Assembly (NCBI RefSeq): GCF_001618685.1
Contig: NZ_CP014342.1
Span: forward strand, 62,001 to 126,000
Direction: 5' to 3'
Source of the DNA: Geobacillus subterraneus
Lineage (GTDB): Bacteria > Bacillota > Bacilli > Bacillales > Anoxybacillaceae
DNA: 64,000 nucleotides
Shown: positions 17,215-27,177 of the stretch, one piece after another
How the letters are laid out: every line of letters starts with the position of its first letter
How positions within the stretch are numbered: the stretch's first letter is position 1
Notes under the pieces: generated by a model
Databases searched by the model: none
The model's input: the letters and a program-made list of their open reading frames with translations, nothing else
What the model was told of the DNA's origin: nothing
Made by a program: the position numbers and the translations under genes

Positions 17215-20200
17215 TTAACGCTGTTGGATCACCAATTTATATGGGCTGACGCTTGCGTTGCCAAATGCATCTTCCACTTTAATGAAATAATTTCCTTTCG
17301 ACAATTTGATGGTTAGGTATTCGTTATCGCCTTTGGTGTAATAGTCCCCTTTGGCGATCAGCTTTCCGTTAGCGTTATAGACCGTCACTACCCCGTCAAG
17401 ATCGGAAGGAACGCGCAACTGTATCGTATATGTGGCTGTTTCGCGGGCGGTCAACTTGTAATAGTCGACATCCCCTTGGGATGATGACACATTCATATAC
17501 CCGGTGTTATACCAAGTGCCTTGCTTCGGAGTCCGAAGCGATAGCGGCTTGGACGGCACGTTGTGACGCACGGTGGAGTGGCGGTCTTCGTCTTGCTGAT
17601 CAGCCAATGCCAAGGAGAACACGTATGGCGTCACAGTTGTGTTACCGTAAAAGTCAGCCGTGACGATAAAATATCCTTTCGTTTTCTCTGCTCTCAGCGC
17701 GCCGCGCTCTTCATCATTAGACAGCCCATTGTCGATGATCCACAGGCGTCCTTCTTCTTCCGGATCCAACTTCTTGTTTTTGTTTGTATCTTCCACAATA
17801 AGGAGGATCGGATCGATCGGCATCCGTAATTCTGACGGCAAGGACGCATATTTCGATGGAATAGACGCCGGGGTGACGGCTAGTCCGTACAGCCCGTTTT
17901 TGTCCGGTCGAAAGTAATACGTGTCGATATCTTGCGCTGATGCGAAATTGCCAGTAATGGCTTTTAAGCCGATTGGCGTCGCATGATCAAAGTCATCATT
18001 GTTTTCAAATCGATCATTGACGTTTCCTGCTAGCAAGACAGACGTCATGGCATATGCTTTTACCGAAGGGCGATACATTTTTTCATTGAGCTGGATATAG
18101 TACGTTGTTCCTTTCTTTAAACCGACCGGGTAGCGGGCATTTGGTTCGAAGGTAAAAAGATCGTAACCGGCGTTGGAACCGATATAGGTGAACGTTTTTT
18201 CTTTTTCGTCATAGACGAAAAGCGTTGCCAGCGGCACATCGTGTTGCTCATCGGCTGCAAATCGGAATTCGTAAATGCCGTCTTGTTTCGGCGTAAAGGC
18301 GAGCCAGTCTTCATCCCCGCCATATTGGAAATATCCGCTCGCGGTTTGGCCGCTTTCATACGGTTTGGCTGCTTTGCGTACGGCCTCGCTCCAGTCATCA
18401 TCACCATCGAACACGACAATGCCGGATGCGGCTTGTTGCCAACGTTGCTGCCATTCCTCTTTTTTCTTCATATATTCTTCGATAGTTCCAGTCTTCAAAC
18501 TTTCTTCTAGTTGTTCGCCTGTCATCGGAAATCCGTCTTCATCTGCAGGCAATGTTACCGCATCAACGGTTAGCCCATAAGGCAAGTGGGATGAGAAGTT
18601 TCTTGTTAGGTCGATGCCTAGTTCATTCGTTAACGACAGCATAAACGGATCCCGGACAGGTTTATTCGTGACTTCGATGATATACTGCATGCCTGGTACG
18701 GCGTTAAAGGTCAGTTCTTCTCCTTCACCATACCCGTTCATGTTGGCAGAATCGATCGGCCATGGACTCATGGCAGGTTTTGCTTCTGGCGTTGAGATGG
18801 CTCCGTCGGACGGATTTGGCATCTCTTCGCCATTTTCCGGAGAAGGCATTTGCGGCTCAACAATGTACAAGTTTAAAGCAGAGTCGATGCCGGCTACTCC
18901 TGTCAATGAGATACGGACGGTTTGTTCGGACGATGGGACTGAATCAGGAAGCGAGAAAGAAAAGTAATCGCTATCCCCTGGTAATGACGTCGCATTTCCC
19001 CCTTGATCATTTCCATCAGACTGCTCATCTCCGGAGTCTGTCTCCTCTGCTGTTGGTTGGTCCGAGGAGTTGCCTAGTTGCTCGTTTGTAAAGAAGAGCG
19101 GGCCGTGTTCTTGAAGAGAACGGTATGGCAACGAACGGATCACAAACGGCTGCTCGGCGGTGTTGCCATCATCAAGTGCAGATGTCTCCCGGCTGACAAA
19201 CAGCGTGTATTTGGATGCTCCGTTCTCATGGTAGTTGCCAAGGGCGTCTTTGACACCAATCGCGACCGTTCCGTCTTCCGGTGCGGTGAACAAATAGCCT
19301 TCCTCTTTTCCTTGGACCGTATCGTTCACAGATAGACGGGTTGATGCGGACGATTGTCCGTTTTGGAAAAAGAGAATGTCAAACTTATAGTCGTAGTCTG
19401 CGGTTCCATTCACCCTCACTTGAACGTATTCGCCCTTTTGGACAGGGAGCGCATACCAATGGGTTTCGCCGAGTTTTGTAATCGTCCCAGTTTGTGTCGT
19501 CGCCCGGGTCATATCGAGCCGCTTCGCTTTTTTCAAAATCTCCTGTTCGGCTATGGACGGAAGCGGCGGAACGTTTTTCGGATTGAACCATAGGGCGGCG
19601 ACCGGGTTGACAAGGCCGTGTCCGTATTGCAAGTCGTAGCCTTTTCGTCCCAGATCGCTGGCAGTTTCGTTTAAAATATAGTGAATGTCATACGGAGTCA
19701 GTTTCGGATTTTTGGATAATAACATCGCAACCGTGGCCGTCACCATTGGCGTGGCCATTGACGTTCCGCTGAGTTCGGCAAACGTGGATTGCTTATCTAC
19801 GTCATACACAGAGCTATAAATGTTTTCGCCAGGTGCGACAACGTCTACAGACGGTCCATAAGTAGAGAAGTCAGTCAGCTTCCGGTCGACATTGACTGCC
19901 CCAACCCCGATAACCCCCTCGTATGCAGCTGGATATTCATACATAGACGTTCCTGAGTTGCCGGCAGCAGCCACAACCGTAATGTTGGCCGCTAACGCTT
20001 TTTGAACCGCCTCCTCAACAATCGGAGAAGGGACAGAAGAACCTAAACTTAAGTTAATGACTTGTGCTTTTTGGCGGATGGCTTCTAAAATCCCTTCGGC
20101 GACAATATAGTCCGAACTAAAAAATGAACGGTTGAACACATCAATCGAAATGATTTGGGCGCGCGGAAAGACGCCGTGCGCACCGATGCCGTTGTCTTTC

Positions 20201-20865
20201 TCACCGGTGATAATCCCGGCAACGTGGGTGCCATGGACATCGACCGCTCCTTTTTGCAGCGGGTTCATTACATTGTAGTTGGCGATGATTTTTCCTTTCA
20301 GCTCTGGGTGATTCGCATCGATCCCTGTATCAACAACCGCCACTTTGACCGGATGCGGGCCAGCAAGCGAGAGAGCACGCTCGACTTGTAACGTTGTTAA
20401 ATAGTACGCGTTCACCTTCTTCGGATCATTGACGGGAGCAGAAAACGGGACGAAACGGGCGCTGCGCGAGACGGATACAACATGACGGTTTTCCGCATAC
20501 CGACGCATCGCTTCTTTGACATTCGTTTTCCCTGTTAGTTTGACGACATCATAACGTAAGGAAGCAATACGTTTAACTAGTTTTCCCCCTGCTTGTTGAT
20601 GTTCTTGAGCGGAAAGGGGATGACGGTACTTAATGACCAGTTCATCGTTACTAAAAGCGGAGGATGGCTGCCCTTTTTTTTGTGCAGCTGTTTTCAATTT
20701 GTCTGACCGTTCGGAAAGACCGAGGCGGTCAAGTAGTAGGGAGGCGTCGGCTGAATGTTTTGTCATGGCTGCCGATGCCATAGTTGGCGAGCCGCTCCCC
20801 AACAAGGCGAGCGAAAAAGCCATTCCCAGCGATAGAAGAGTTCGAGAACGGTGTCGTTTTTTCAA
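17215..20865 (-). CDS. Large secreted subtilisin-like protease with pre-peptidase C-terminal domains
   Basis: A 1216-residue S8 protease from a TTG start with GGAGAGAGGG upstream. A signal peptide (1-33) is followed by a propeptide (about 70-140), a catalytic domain with Asp179 (VVDTGID), His211 (HGTHVAG) and Ser369 (SGTSMATP), then about 780 residues of beta-rich repeats typical of PPC domains. One segment, DTNKNKKLDPEEEG near 1040, looks like a calcium-binding loop, and an acidic Gln/Asp/Gly linker lies near 615-640. Unlike its neighbour it lacks SLH units, so it may be released or held by other means. It is divergent from the glucosaminidase gene. Confidence 0.92.
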   Translation of the reverse strand: MKKRHRSRTLLSLGMAFSLALLGSGSPTMASAAMTKHSADASLLLDRLGLSERSDKLKTAAQKKGQPSSAFSNDELVIKYRHPLSAQEHQQAGGKLVKRIASLRYDVVKLTGKTNVKEAMRRYAENRHVVSVSRSARFVPFSAPVNDPKKVNAYYLTTLQVERALSLAGPHPVKVAVVDTGIDANHPELKGKIIANYNVMNPLQKGAVDVHGTHVAGIITGEKDNGIGAHGVFPRAQIISIDVFNRSFFSSDYIVAEGILEAIRQKAQVINLSLGSSVPSPIVEEAVQKALAANITVVAAAGNSGTSMYEYPAAYEGVIGVGAVNVDRKLTDFSTYGPSVDVVAPGENIYSSVYDVDKQSTFAELSGTSMATPMVTATVAMLLSKNPKLTPYDIHYILNETASDLGRKGYDLQYGHGLVNPVAALWFNPKNVPPLPSIAEQEILKKAKRLDMTRATTQTGTITKLGETHWYALPVQKGEYVQVRVNGTADYDYKFDILFFQNGQSSASTRLSVNDTVQGKEEGYLFTAPEDGTVAIGVKDALGNYHENGASKYTLFVSRETSALDDGNTAEQPFVIRSLPYRSLQEHGPLFFTNEQLGNSSDQPTAEETDSGDEQSDGNDQGGNATSLPGDSDYFSFSLPDSVPSSEQTVRISLTGVAGIDSALNLYIVEPQMPSPENGEEMPNPSDGAISTPEAKPAMSPWPIDSANMNGYGEGEELTFNAVPGMQYIIEVTNKPVRDPFMLSLTNELGIDLTRNFSSHLPYGLTVDAVTLPADEDGFPMTGEQLEESLKTGTIEEYMKKKEEWQQRWQQAASGIVVFDGDDDWSEAVRKAAKPYESGQTASGYFQYGGDEDWLAFTPKQDGIYEFRFAADEQHDVPLATLFVYDEKEKTFTYIGSNAGYDLFTFEPNARYPVGLKKGTTYYIQLNEKMYRPSVKAYAMTSVLLAGNVNDRFENNDDFDHATPIGLKAITGNFASAQDIDTYYFRPDKNGLYGLAVTPASIPSKYASLPSELRMPIDPILLIVEDTNKNKKLDPEEEGRLWIIDNGLSNDEERGALRAEKTKGYFIVTADFYGNTTVTPYVFSLALADQQDEDRHSTVRHNVPSKPLSLRTPKQGTWYNTGYMNVSSSQGDVDYYKLTARETATYTIQLRVPSDLDGVVTVYNANGKLIAKGDYYTKGDNEYLTIKLSKGNYFIKVEDAFGNASVSPYKLVIQQR

Positions 20866-21126
20866 AACCCTCTCTCCTTTTTTAAAAAATTAGGAACCAT
20901 ATAAAATATTACTATAAAATTGAAAAAAATTCCTCTATTTTTTCTATATGTTTTCAAAAATATTACACAAGTAATAAAAATGTAATGATAATGTAATACA
21001 TAAATCGCCAATATTTGCTAGAATATGACTATGTCTATGTCGGAACGTTGGTTTTTTTGTCGCTGTCCCACAGACACCTTTCCATCTATGAATCTATAAA
21101 CAAAATAAATGGGGGAGGGGAAATGG
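20866..21126. promoter_or_regulatory. AT-rich divergent promoter region
   Basis: About 260 nt shared by the large protease and the glucosaminidase. The part 20880-21010 is far more AT-rich than the window average. On the plus strand TTTGCTAGAAT (extended -10, box at 21019) is the best promoter candidate. No clear operator was seen. Confidence 0.4.
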
Positions 21127-23013
21127 TTGCGTCGAATCGCTAGTCTTGTTCTCGTATTGAGTTTGTTGTTTGTAAACAGTTCCGTTTCGTTTGCTGATGA
21201 TATCACCGGTATCGCGTTGGAGCAGGAAATGCGGGCCATGGTGAACCAAGGGATTGTTCAAGGGTATCCGGACGGTCAATATCGACCGAATGAGCCAGTA
21301 ACGCGCGGTCAGTTTGCGACGTTCCTTGCGCGGGCGCTGCAGTTGCCTAAGGCGACAGGAACCGTTTCATTTTCTGACGTTTCGCCATCGTCAAAGCTGG
21401 CCGATGGCATTTACAAAGCAAGTGCAGCTGGCCTTGTTGAAGGGTATTCCAACGGTGCCTTCGGTACGTATAAACAAGTTACAAGAGAAGAAATGGCACT
21501 GATGATTGACCGTGTGTTCGATTACTTGGAAATCGAGAAACAAAGAGCGGATTTTTCTTCGTTTACTGATCTCGATCATCTTTCATCCACATCGCGGTTG
21601 GCGATTGCTAACAACATTTATTACGGCATTATCCGCGGGATTCCGAATGAGGATGGTACATCGTTCCGCTTCGACCCGAAAGCAGAGGCGACGCGGGCGC
21701 ATGCGGCGGCGTTTTTGTACCGCCTGCTCGAAGTATGGGCCGAGCAAATGCCGGAAATGGCCTATCAAATTGGAGCGGTCGAAAAAGGGGAGCTTGTTGT
21801 TTGGCCAAAGCGGTATGCCACGTTCGCCCAAGCTGAGGCAGCCTTAACCAACCCGGCTTCTCAAGTGATCGTCCAAGGAACGAAAATCGTGAAAATGGCA
21901 AACGGCTATGCTGTTGCCCAACCAGCTCCAGGCAAATCAACGACAACCATTTATAACGCTGATTTTAGCGCTTCACTCACTTATGTGGCTCCAAATACGG
22001 AAATGAAATATTTAGGAGCCGACGAGGAAAAAGTAAACGTACAAATCGCCGACACCATCGGATATGTGAAGCAGGAAGATGTGTTGCTCGTGCCGGCAGC
22101 GCTTTTGCAAGGGCGCTCGTATTACAAAGTAGAAAACGGCCATCTCGTTCATGTCATTTACAACACGACGAGCAATACGTATGTGAGCTACCTATACGGA
22201 AAAGCGCCGTCTTTTATGCAAGCGGGGCAGAGATATTACAGTTGGGATGGCGATACGTTTTATAATGAAGCTGGTCAGCTCGTTGGGACGGCTTATCAAT
22301 ATTTCAACGTCCTGTCGTTGCGGACAAAAACGAATTATACCGCCGATGAGCTGAATCGGTTTGTCGCCGCCTATCGCTCCGCCAGCCCGTTGAAAGAACT
22401 CGGCGCGGCGTTTAAACAGGCGGAGGAAAAGTATCAAGTCAACGCTCTGTATTTGTTGGCTCATGCGATCTTGGAAAGCAATTGGGGTTTAAGTGAATTG
22501 GCGAAGACAAAGAACAACTTGTTTGGTATTAAAGCGTATGACAGCGATCCGCTGAGAAGCGCGGATTCGTTTGCTTCGTTTGAAGAGTGCATCGATTACA
22601 TGGCGAAAACGATTGTCGCGGAGCGATACGCGAATCCGAGCGATTGGCGCTATAACGGTGCATTGCTTGGAGACAAATCGTTTGGTTTTAACGTTCGCTA
22701 TGCGTCTGACCCGTATTGGGGGCAAAAAATTGCGGGTTGGATGTATCAAGCCGACCAATTTTTAGGTGGAAAAGACTACGGTCACTATACGGTGATGGCG
22801 ACGAACACGGCAAGTGTCAATGTTCGACTGCAGCCAGCCGTTGTTCCGCCAGTTTGGTATGAATATAAGCAGGCGAACACGCCGGTGACGGTGGCAGGAG
22901 CAACAGCGAAACAGCCTGACGGCTACGTTTGGTATCAAATCGTTCCGGACGCGCCAACAGAAAAAGCGTATATTCGCGGTGATTTATTGTCGCCTCTGAC
23001 CTTCGTGAAGTAA
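21127..23013 (+). CDS. SLH-anchored endo-beta-N-acetylglucosaminidase
   Basis: Hydrolyses the glycan backbone of peptidoglycan. The 628-residue product has a signal peptide (1-24), three SLH units (about 30-74, 82-134, 143-201), a middle region with SH3-like features, a GH73-type domain with catalytic Glu450 in AILESNWG and NNLFGIKAY downstream, and a C-terminal SH3-like segment (VNVRLQP). TTG 21127 is preferred because GGGAGGGG lies 7 nt upstream; ATG 21109 is in frame but precedes that site. The SLH tetrapeptides are TRGQ, TREE and TRAH. It completes a set of three SLH wall hydrolases or proteases. Confidence 0.92.
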   Translation: MRRIASLVLVLSLLFVNSSVSFADDITGIALEQEMRAMVNQGIVQGYPDGQYRPNEPVTRGQFATFLARALQLPKATGTVSFSDVSPSSKLADGIYKASAAGLVEGYSNGAFGTYKQVTREEMALMIDRVFDYLEIEKQRADFSSFTDLDHLSSTSRLAIANNIYYGIIRGIPNEDGTSFRFDPKAEATRAHAAAFLYRLLEVWAEQMPEMAYQIGAVEKGELVVWPKRYATFAQAEAALTNPASQVIVQGTKIVKMANGYAVAQPAPGKSTTTIYNADFSASLTYVAPNTEMKYLGADEEKVNVQIADTIGYVKQEDVLLVPAALLQGRSYYKVENGHLVHVIYNTTSNTYVSYLYGKAPSFMQAGQRYYSWDGDTFYNEAGQLVGTAYQYFNVLSLRTKTNYTADELNRFVAAYRSASPLKELGAAFKQAEEKYQVNALYLLAHAILESNWGLSELAKTKNNLFGIKAYDSDPLRSADSFASFEECIDYMAKTIVAERYANPSDWRYNGALLGDKSFGFNVRYASDPYWGQKIAGWMYQADQFLGGKDYGHYTVMATNTASVNVRLQPAVVPPVWYEYKQANTPVTVAGATAKQPDGYVWYQIVPDAPTEKAYIRGDLLSPLTFVK

Positions 23014-23017
23014 AAAG

Positions 23018-23050
23018 AAAGGTGTCTCGAAACGTTCGGGACACCTTTTC
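23018..23050. terminator. Terminator after the glucosaminidase
   Basis: AAAGGTGTCTCG pairs with CGGGACACCTTTT with one G-T. It lies between convergent genes. Confidence 0.88.
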
Positions 23051-23101
23051 CTATGTCAGGAGAGCTTCTTTCTTCGTTTCAAGCCGGGGAACAAAGGGAC
23101 A

Positions 23102-24634
23102 TTATGCCGACGGTTTCGGTTTCCGCTTTGAGCGAATTGTGCGCAGCAACCGATAAAATCCTTCCCGATACAGGGCGTATACGCTCGCGATATAAATGGC
23201 TGCACCAAGCGGGACGAGCACGGCAAGCGCAAGAAGTGCGGGCCACTGGTGGATGCCGGCTGCTTCTTTCAGCCCATAGAGCAATCCCGCCATGATGGCT
23301 GTTGCACTGCCGACGCGAATCAACAAGGACAGCAATTTTTTCGCTTCCCCGCGCTCAAACTCTTTATAGACGGCGATCGAGCAGGCAGTGACGTAGTAGA
23401 GAGAAACGAGCGAGCTCGACAACGCAATCCCGGCATACCCGAACGATTGAACGAACAGATAGTTAAGGATGATGTTTAACACAATCGTCGTGACGCTAAT
23501 CCGAAGTACGACCGCCGTTTTCCCTTTCGCATACATCGACTTGGCGACAATATATTGCAGCCCTTGGGTGACGATGAGCGGCAAATAAAAGAGCAGGGCG
23601 ACATACGTGCGGTGTGTGTCCGTCTCCGTAAACTGGCCGCGTTCATAGACGAACGCAATCGCGGCATCACCAACCACCCACAGCCCAGCCGCGACCGGCA
23701 TTAACGTGATGAAGGAGAGTTCCATGCCAGTGAAAAACGTTTGCTGAAATTGGCGCGGTTTGTCGACTTGCTCGGACAACAATGTGAACAAAATGGCCGC
23801 GACGGTCGTGCCGTAAATCGTATGCGGGATGCTGACGAGCAGCGAGGCATTGTTCAAATACGTGACCGCTCCTTCAATCGTGCCCGAAGCGAAGATTTTA
23901 TCAATAAACATGTTCATTTGCCCGACAAACGCGTTCAATAGCGAAGGAATGAGCAAGCGCAAAAACGTCTGCCGAAAATCGGGATCGATGGCCAGCGTCG
24001 GTGTCCATCGATAACCGCTCCGATACAAATAAACAAACATCAGGACAATCCCTAACACAATTCCAAAAACAAATCCGTAAGCGAGGCTATAAATGCCCCA
24101 CACATCGGAAAACAACAGAGCAAACACTGCGCCCATCAAAGTAGCCAGCAGCTTCGAAATTTGCGATGGAACAAAGATGCGCCTCCCTTGCAAATATGAA
24201 TCTAAAATGCCGTTTAAGGCGATGGCGCCCATAAATAAAAAGAACATTTGCGTGATGTGGACCGCCACTGATTCGGTAACCGCGGCCATTCGCCCGAAAA
24301 TAGCGGGGACGAATGTAGGAGCCAGCAAATAACCAAAAACGGCAACGAACAAAAAAATGAGGACAGTGGCGTTCATAATACCGTTCGCGTTTCGTTCTGC
24401 GGCTTTAGGATCGTTTTGTTTCGCCTGAACGTACAACGGAAGAAAGACGTTATTGAATCCGACTGAAATGACGGCCAGCACGAGCGTAATAAACGAAAAC
24501 GCCAACAAGTAGCCGTCCGTATATTCATTGGCGCCAAACTGCTTGGCGATGATGCTTTCCCGCAAAAAACCGGCTACTTTGACAACGAGGGCAAGCAGCG
24601 TAATCCAAATCGCCGTCTGTTTTAATGATGGCAT
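23102..24634 (-). CDS. MurJ/MVF-type lipid-linked oligosaccharide flippase
   Basis: A 510-residue integral membrane protein with about 14 hydrophobic segments and the MVF-family opening LRESIIAKQFGA. Members move undecaprenyl-linked precursors across the membrane. Placement behind csaB and a glycosyltransferase suggests it flips precursors of the secondary wall polymer rather than lipid II, but lipid II cannot be excluded. The start at 24634 follows AAGGAAG at 8 nt. A terminator-like hairpin lies between it and the upstream glycosyltransferase, so expression may be partly uncoupled. Confidence 0.85.
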   Translation of the reverse strand: MPSLKQTAIWITLLALVVKVAGFLRESIIAKQFGANEYTDGYLLAFSFITLVLAVISVGFNNVFLPLYVQAKQNDPKAAERNANGIMNATVLIFLFVAVFGYLLAPTFVPAIFGRMAAVTESVAVHITQMFFLFMGAIALNGILDSYLQGRRIFVPSQISKLLATLMGAVFALLFSDVWGIYSLAYGFVFGIVLGIVLMFVYLYRSGYRWTPTLAIDPDFRQTFLRLLIPSLLNAFVGQMNMFIDKIFASGTIEGAVTYLNNASLLVSIPHTIYGTTVAAILFTLLSEQVDKPRQFQQTFFTGMELSFITLMPVAAGLWVVGDAAIAFVYERGQFTETDTHRTYVALLFYLPLIVTQGLQYIVAKSMYAKGKTAVVLRISVTTIVLNIILNYLFVQSFGYAGIALSSSLVSLYYVTACSIAVYKEFERGEAKKLLSLLIRVGSATAIMAGLLYGLKEAAGIHQWPALLALAVLVPLGAAIYIASVYALYREGFYRLLRTIRSKRKPKPSA

Positions 24635-24661
24635 GCATGTCACTTCCTTCATTCAAAATCG

Positions 24662-24695
24662 AAAAAGGCCGCCCCTGATGACAAAGAGACGGCCA
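24662..24695 (-). terminator. Hairpin terminator inside the csaB operon
   Basis: GGCCG and CGGCC arms with a long loop, followed on the minus strand by TTTTTC. It lies between the glycosyltransferase stop and the flippase start and may cause partial termination. Confidence 0.55.
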
Positions 24696-24700
24696 TGGTG

Positions 24701-25876
24701 TTATGGCGCCAGCGCGGCTCGATAAATGTCTTCGTACTTTTTCGCTGCTGATAAGTGGGAATATTCGTCTTCGATTTTCCGGCGCGCTGCTTGTGCCAGT
24801 TGTTGCCCAAACTCCGGATGATCGAGCAGCTCGATGATCGCTTGAGCGAGTTCATCCACATTTTTTTCCTCGACGAGCAGGCCGTCTTGCCGATGGTTGA
24901 CGATCTCTTTCAAGCCCCCAACCGCCGAGGCGATGAGCGGTGATCCTGATCCCATGGCTTCTAAGGCGGAAATGGATGTCGCCTCTTCCACTCCGGCGGA
25001 GTGGACGCTTGGAACAAGCACAATGTCCGAGAGGGCATAATACTCGGTCATCGTCTCATGCGGAATGGCGCCGAGCAGTTTGGCCTTTTCACTCAGTCCT
25101 CGCTGTTCGATGAGCGATTTCAGCTCGTCGTACGCTTCCCCCATCCCGGCATAAATGAGCATGGCGTTTGGGTATTTTTCCAAGACGTGCGGCAACGCAA
25201 GCGCTGGATAAATGACCCCGTTTTTTTTCGTCAACCGTCTCGGTACAAAAATGACGGCCGCATTCTCCGGCACCCCGTGTTTTTTTCGGTAGGCGAGCCG
25301 ATTCGCTTTCTCTGGTTTGAAACGGTCAACGTCGATAAAGTTGCGGATGGCGGTCGCTTCCACCCCGGCTTTTTCCCGTACATACTCTTTAATGCGCTGG
25401 TCAACGGTAATAATTTTCCGCGTTTTCGTGTATGCCTCAATTTCTTTCTCCAACAAGTGCTGCGCCTGCCGGCTTCCTTCCACCACCGCTCCGCGGCTGA
25501 TGGCTTCGTATGTCATGTAGCCGTGCACCGTCGTCACCGTGGGGATGCCAGATGGCAGCGCGGCCAACGTCGCAAACACTTCCTGGGCGTTGATCACATC
25601 ATACCGCCTGCTGGCGGCTTTGTCGGCGATGAGACGGGAAAGAAGCCGCTGTCTCACAGCATGGCTCCAAAGAATGCCTGTTCCTTTCGACACTTTGTTC
25701 AGCAAAAAACTCGGTCCCTTAGCGAGCATCATTTGCATGGATCGGGGAACGTCGCTGAACGAAACGACGTCTACACGATGTCCCCGCGCCTCAAGCCCGG
25801 CCTTCAATGTAGTTACATGGGTGGATAATCCGCCGGCATGCGGATAATCGAAGACGGTCGCTAGCAAAATATTCAT
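24701..25876 (-). CDS. Glycosyltransferase family 4
   Basis: A 391-residue GT-B enzyme. The N-terminal half opens MNILLATVFDYPHAGGLSTHV, with the glycine-rich acceptor loop of GT4 enzymes. The donor-site motif VEEATSISALEAMGSG (about 300-316) contains the EX7E pattern. The ATG overlaps the csaB stop (ATGA), so the two are translationally coupled. It likely adds a sugar to the polymer that CsaB pyruvylates; donor and acceptor are unknown. Confidence 0.9.
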   Translation of the reverse strand: MNILLATVFDYPHAGGLSTHVTTLKAGLEARGHRVDVVSFSDVPRSMQMMLAKGPSFLLNKVSKGTGILWSHAVRQRLLSRLIADKAASRRYDVINAQEVFATLAALPSGIPTVTTVHGYMTYEAISRGAVVEGSRQAQHLLEKEIEAYTKTRKIITVDQRIKEYVREKAGVEATAIRNFIDVDRFKPEKANRLAYRKKHGVPENAAVIFVPRRLTKKNGVIYPALALPHVLEKYPNAMLIYAGMGEAYDELKSLIEQRGLSEKAKLLGAIPHETMTEYYALSDIVLVPSVHSAGVEEATSISALEAMGSGSPLIASAVGGLKEIVNHRQDGLLVEEKNVDELAQAIIELLDHPEFGQQLAQAARRKIEDEYSHLSAAKKYEDIYRAALAP

Positions 25877-27006
25877 CGGCGATCTTCTCCTTGCGGGAAA
25901 AATTTTTCTTTCAACAGCCGAATGTTTTCCATGGCCTCTTGCCGCATTTGTTTGGCGTTGTTTTGAACAATCGCACGGACGGTTTCACGCTCAGCGAGCA
26001 TAAAACGGGCGTTGTTCACGAGCTGGTCGACGTCGATCTCCTCAAGACGGAACGAATAATCCCACATGCCGGAGCGCTTCAGCAAACTCTCCACTTTCGG
26101 GTCATAACTGAGGCCGATATGCGGGACGCCTGCCAAGGCAGAAAAAATGAGCGAATGCAAGCGCATGCCGATCGTCAAACGGCAGCGGCTAATAAAATGC
26201 AAATATTGGTTCGGCGTAAAATCCGGGCCGAGAATGTGGCAAGCGGATCGATGATTCATTTGTTCGACGACTCGATCGGACGCACGCACATCATGATGTC
26301 CTTCCATCGGCACGAAGACCGGCGTAATGCCCTCAAGTTCGATCAACTGATCGAGCGCACGGGCGATTTTTCCATAATAGTCGCGCTGGTCAAGCCACGG
26401 GCGAACCGATATCGCCACAAGCTGTTCGTCACCGCGAAGCGGAAGGCTTTCAAGACAAGCATTATCTTCCTTATGATGAAAGGCAAAGACAATATCAGCA
26501 GTAACGACCGTTTCCGGTTTTGTCACACCCAGCTCATGAAGCAACTGTTTCGAATACGCATCGCGGACAGTGATAAAATCAGCCATGTTGGCAAACACTT
26601 TCATTAAAATCTTTCCCCACGTCGTATTCACCGGTCCGATCCCTTGCGAGAAAAACATGACTTTCGTCCCGCAAAGCTTGGCCAAAAACACAACCAATAA
26701 ATAATAAGGAAGCGGACCGAACAAAAAGCGGGTCGGATACGTATCTTGAAGCAATCCCCCGCCGCCGCTGATTAATAAATCCGCTTCACGCAGCGCCCGA
26801 ATTTTTCCTTTATTATCGTGGCGCCATCCACGGTATACACTTTTCACACCGTGTGCTTTCGCCGTTTGCTCAGGAGACAGGGAAAACACGGTAATATCCG
26901 GGTTTGGCAATTCGGCGCGAAGATTGTCGATAATCGCCTCTAAAATGGCTTCATCCCCCGTATTGCCCAATCCATAAAAGCCAGAGATGACAATGTTCAA
27001 CGGCAT
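25873..27006 (-). CDS. csaB: CsaB polysaccharide pyruvyl transferase
   Basis: Adds ketal-linked pyruvate to the secondary cell wall polymer, the modification that SLH domains recognise. The 377-residue product starts NIVISGFYGLGNTGDEA, has ISGGGGLLQD near residue 90 and IGMRLHSL near 280, all typical of CsaB. The start at 27006 was chosen for AGAGGAGGAG upstream. It is the first gene of a three-gene operon (csaB, GT4, flippase) with a strong promoter at 27050-27078. The presence of five SLH proteins nearby supports its role. Confidence 0.95.
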   Translation of the reverse strand: MPLNIVISGFYGLGNTGDEAILEAIIDNLRAELPNPDITVFSLSPEQTAKAHGVKSVYRGWRHDNKGKIRALREADLLISGGGGLLQDTYPTRFLFGPLPYYLLVVFLAKLCGTKVMFFSQGIGPVNTTWGKILMKVFANMADFITVRDAYSKQLLHELGVTKPETVVTADIVFAFHHKEDNACLESLPLRGDEQLVAISVRPWLDQRDYYGKIARALDQLIELEGITPVFVPMEGHHDVRASDRVVEQMNHRSACHILGPDFTPNQYLHFISRCRLTIGMRLHSLIFSALAGVPHIGLSYDPKVESLLKRSGMWDYSFRLEEIDVDQLVNNARFMLAERETVRAIVQNNAKQMRQEAMENIRLLKEKFFPQGEDRR

Positions 27007-27049
27007 AACTCCTCCTCTAAACGACATCGTTCCACAAAAATCAACCTTA

Positions 27050-27078
27050 ATTGTAGCATTTGCCTATAGTAGATTCAA
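27050..27078 (-). promoter_or_regulatory. SigA promoter of the csaB operon
   Basis: Read on the minus strand: TTGAAT, 17 nt, TACAAT. It lies 43 nt before the csaB start. Confidence 0.65.
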
Positions 27079-27177
27079 TGATGCAAAATGAATCGCGGTT
27101 TGTTATACTATAACGTGATTGGTCGAAAAAGCTCGAAAACAAAGCAAGTCTAGTTTACAAAAAGAGAGGTTGTCACG

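Noticed and set aside
25001-25828. 275-codon open frame on the plus strand
   Set aside because: It is antisense to the GT4 gene, lacks a start signal and has a biased, non-protein-like composition.
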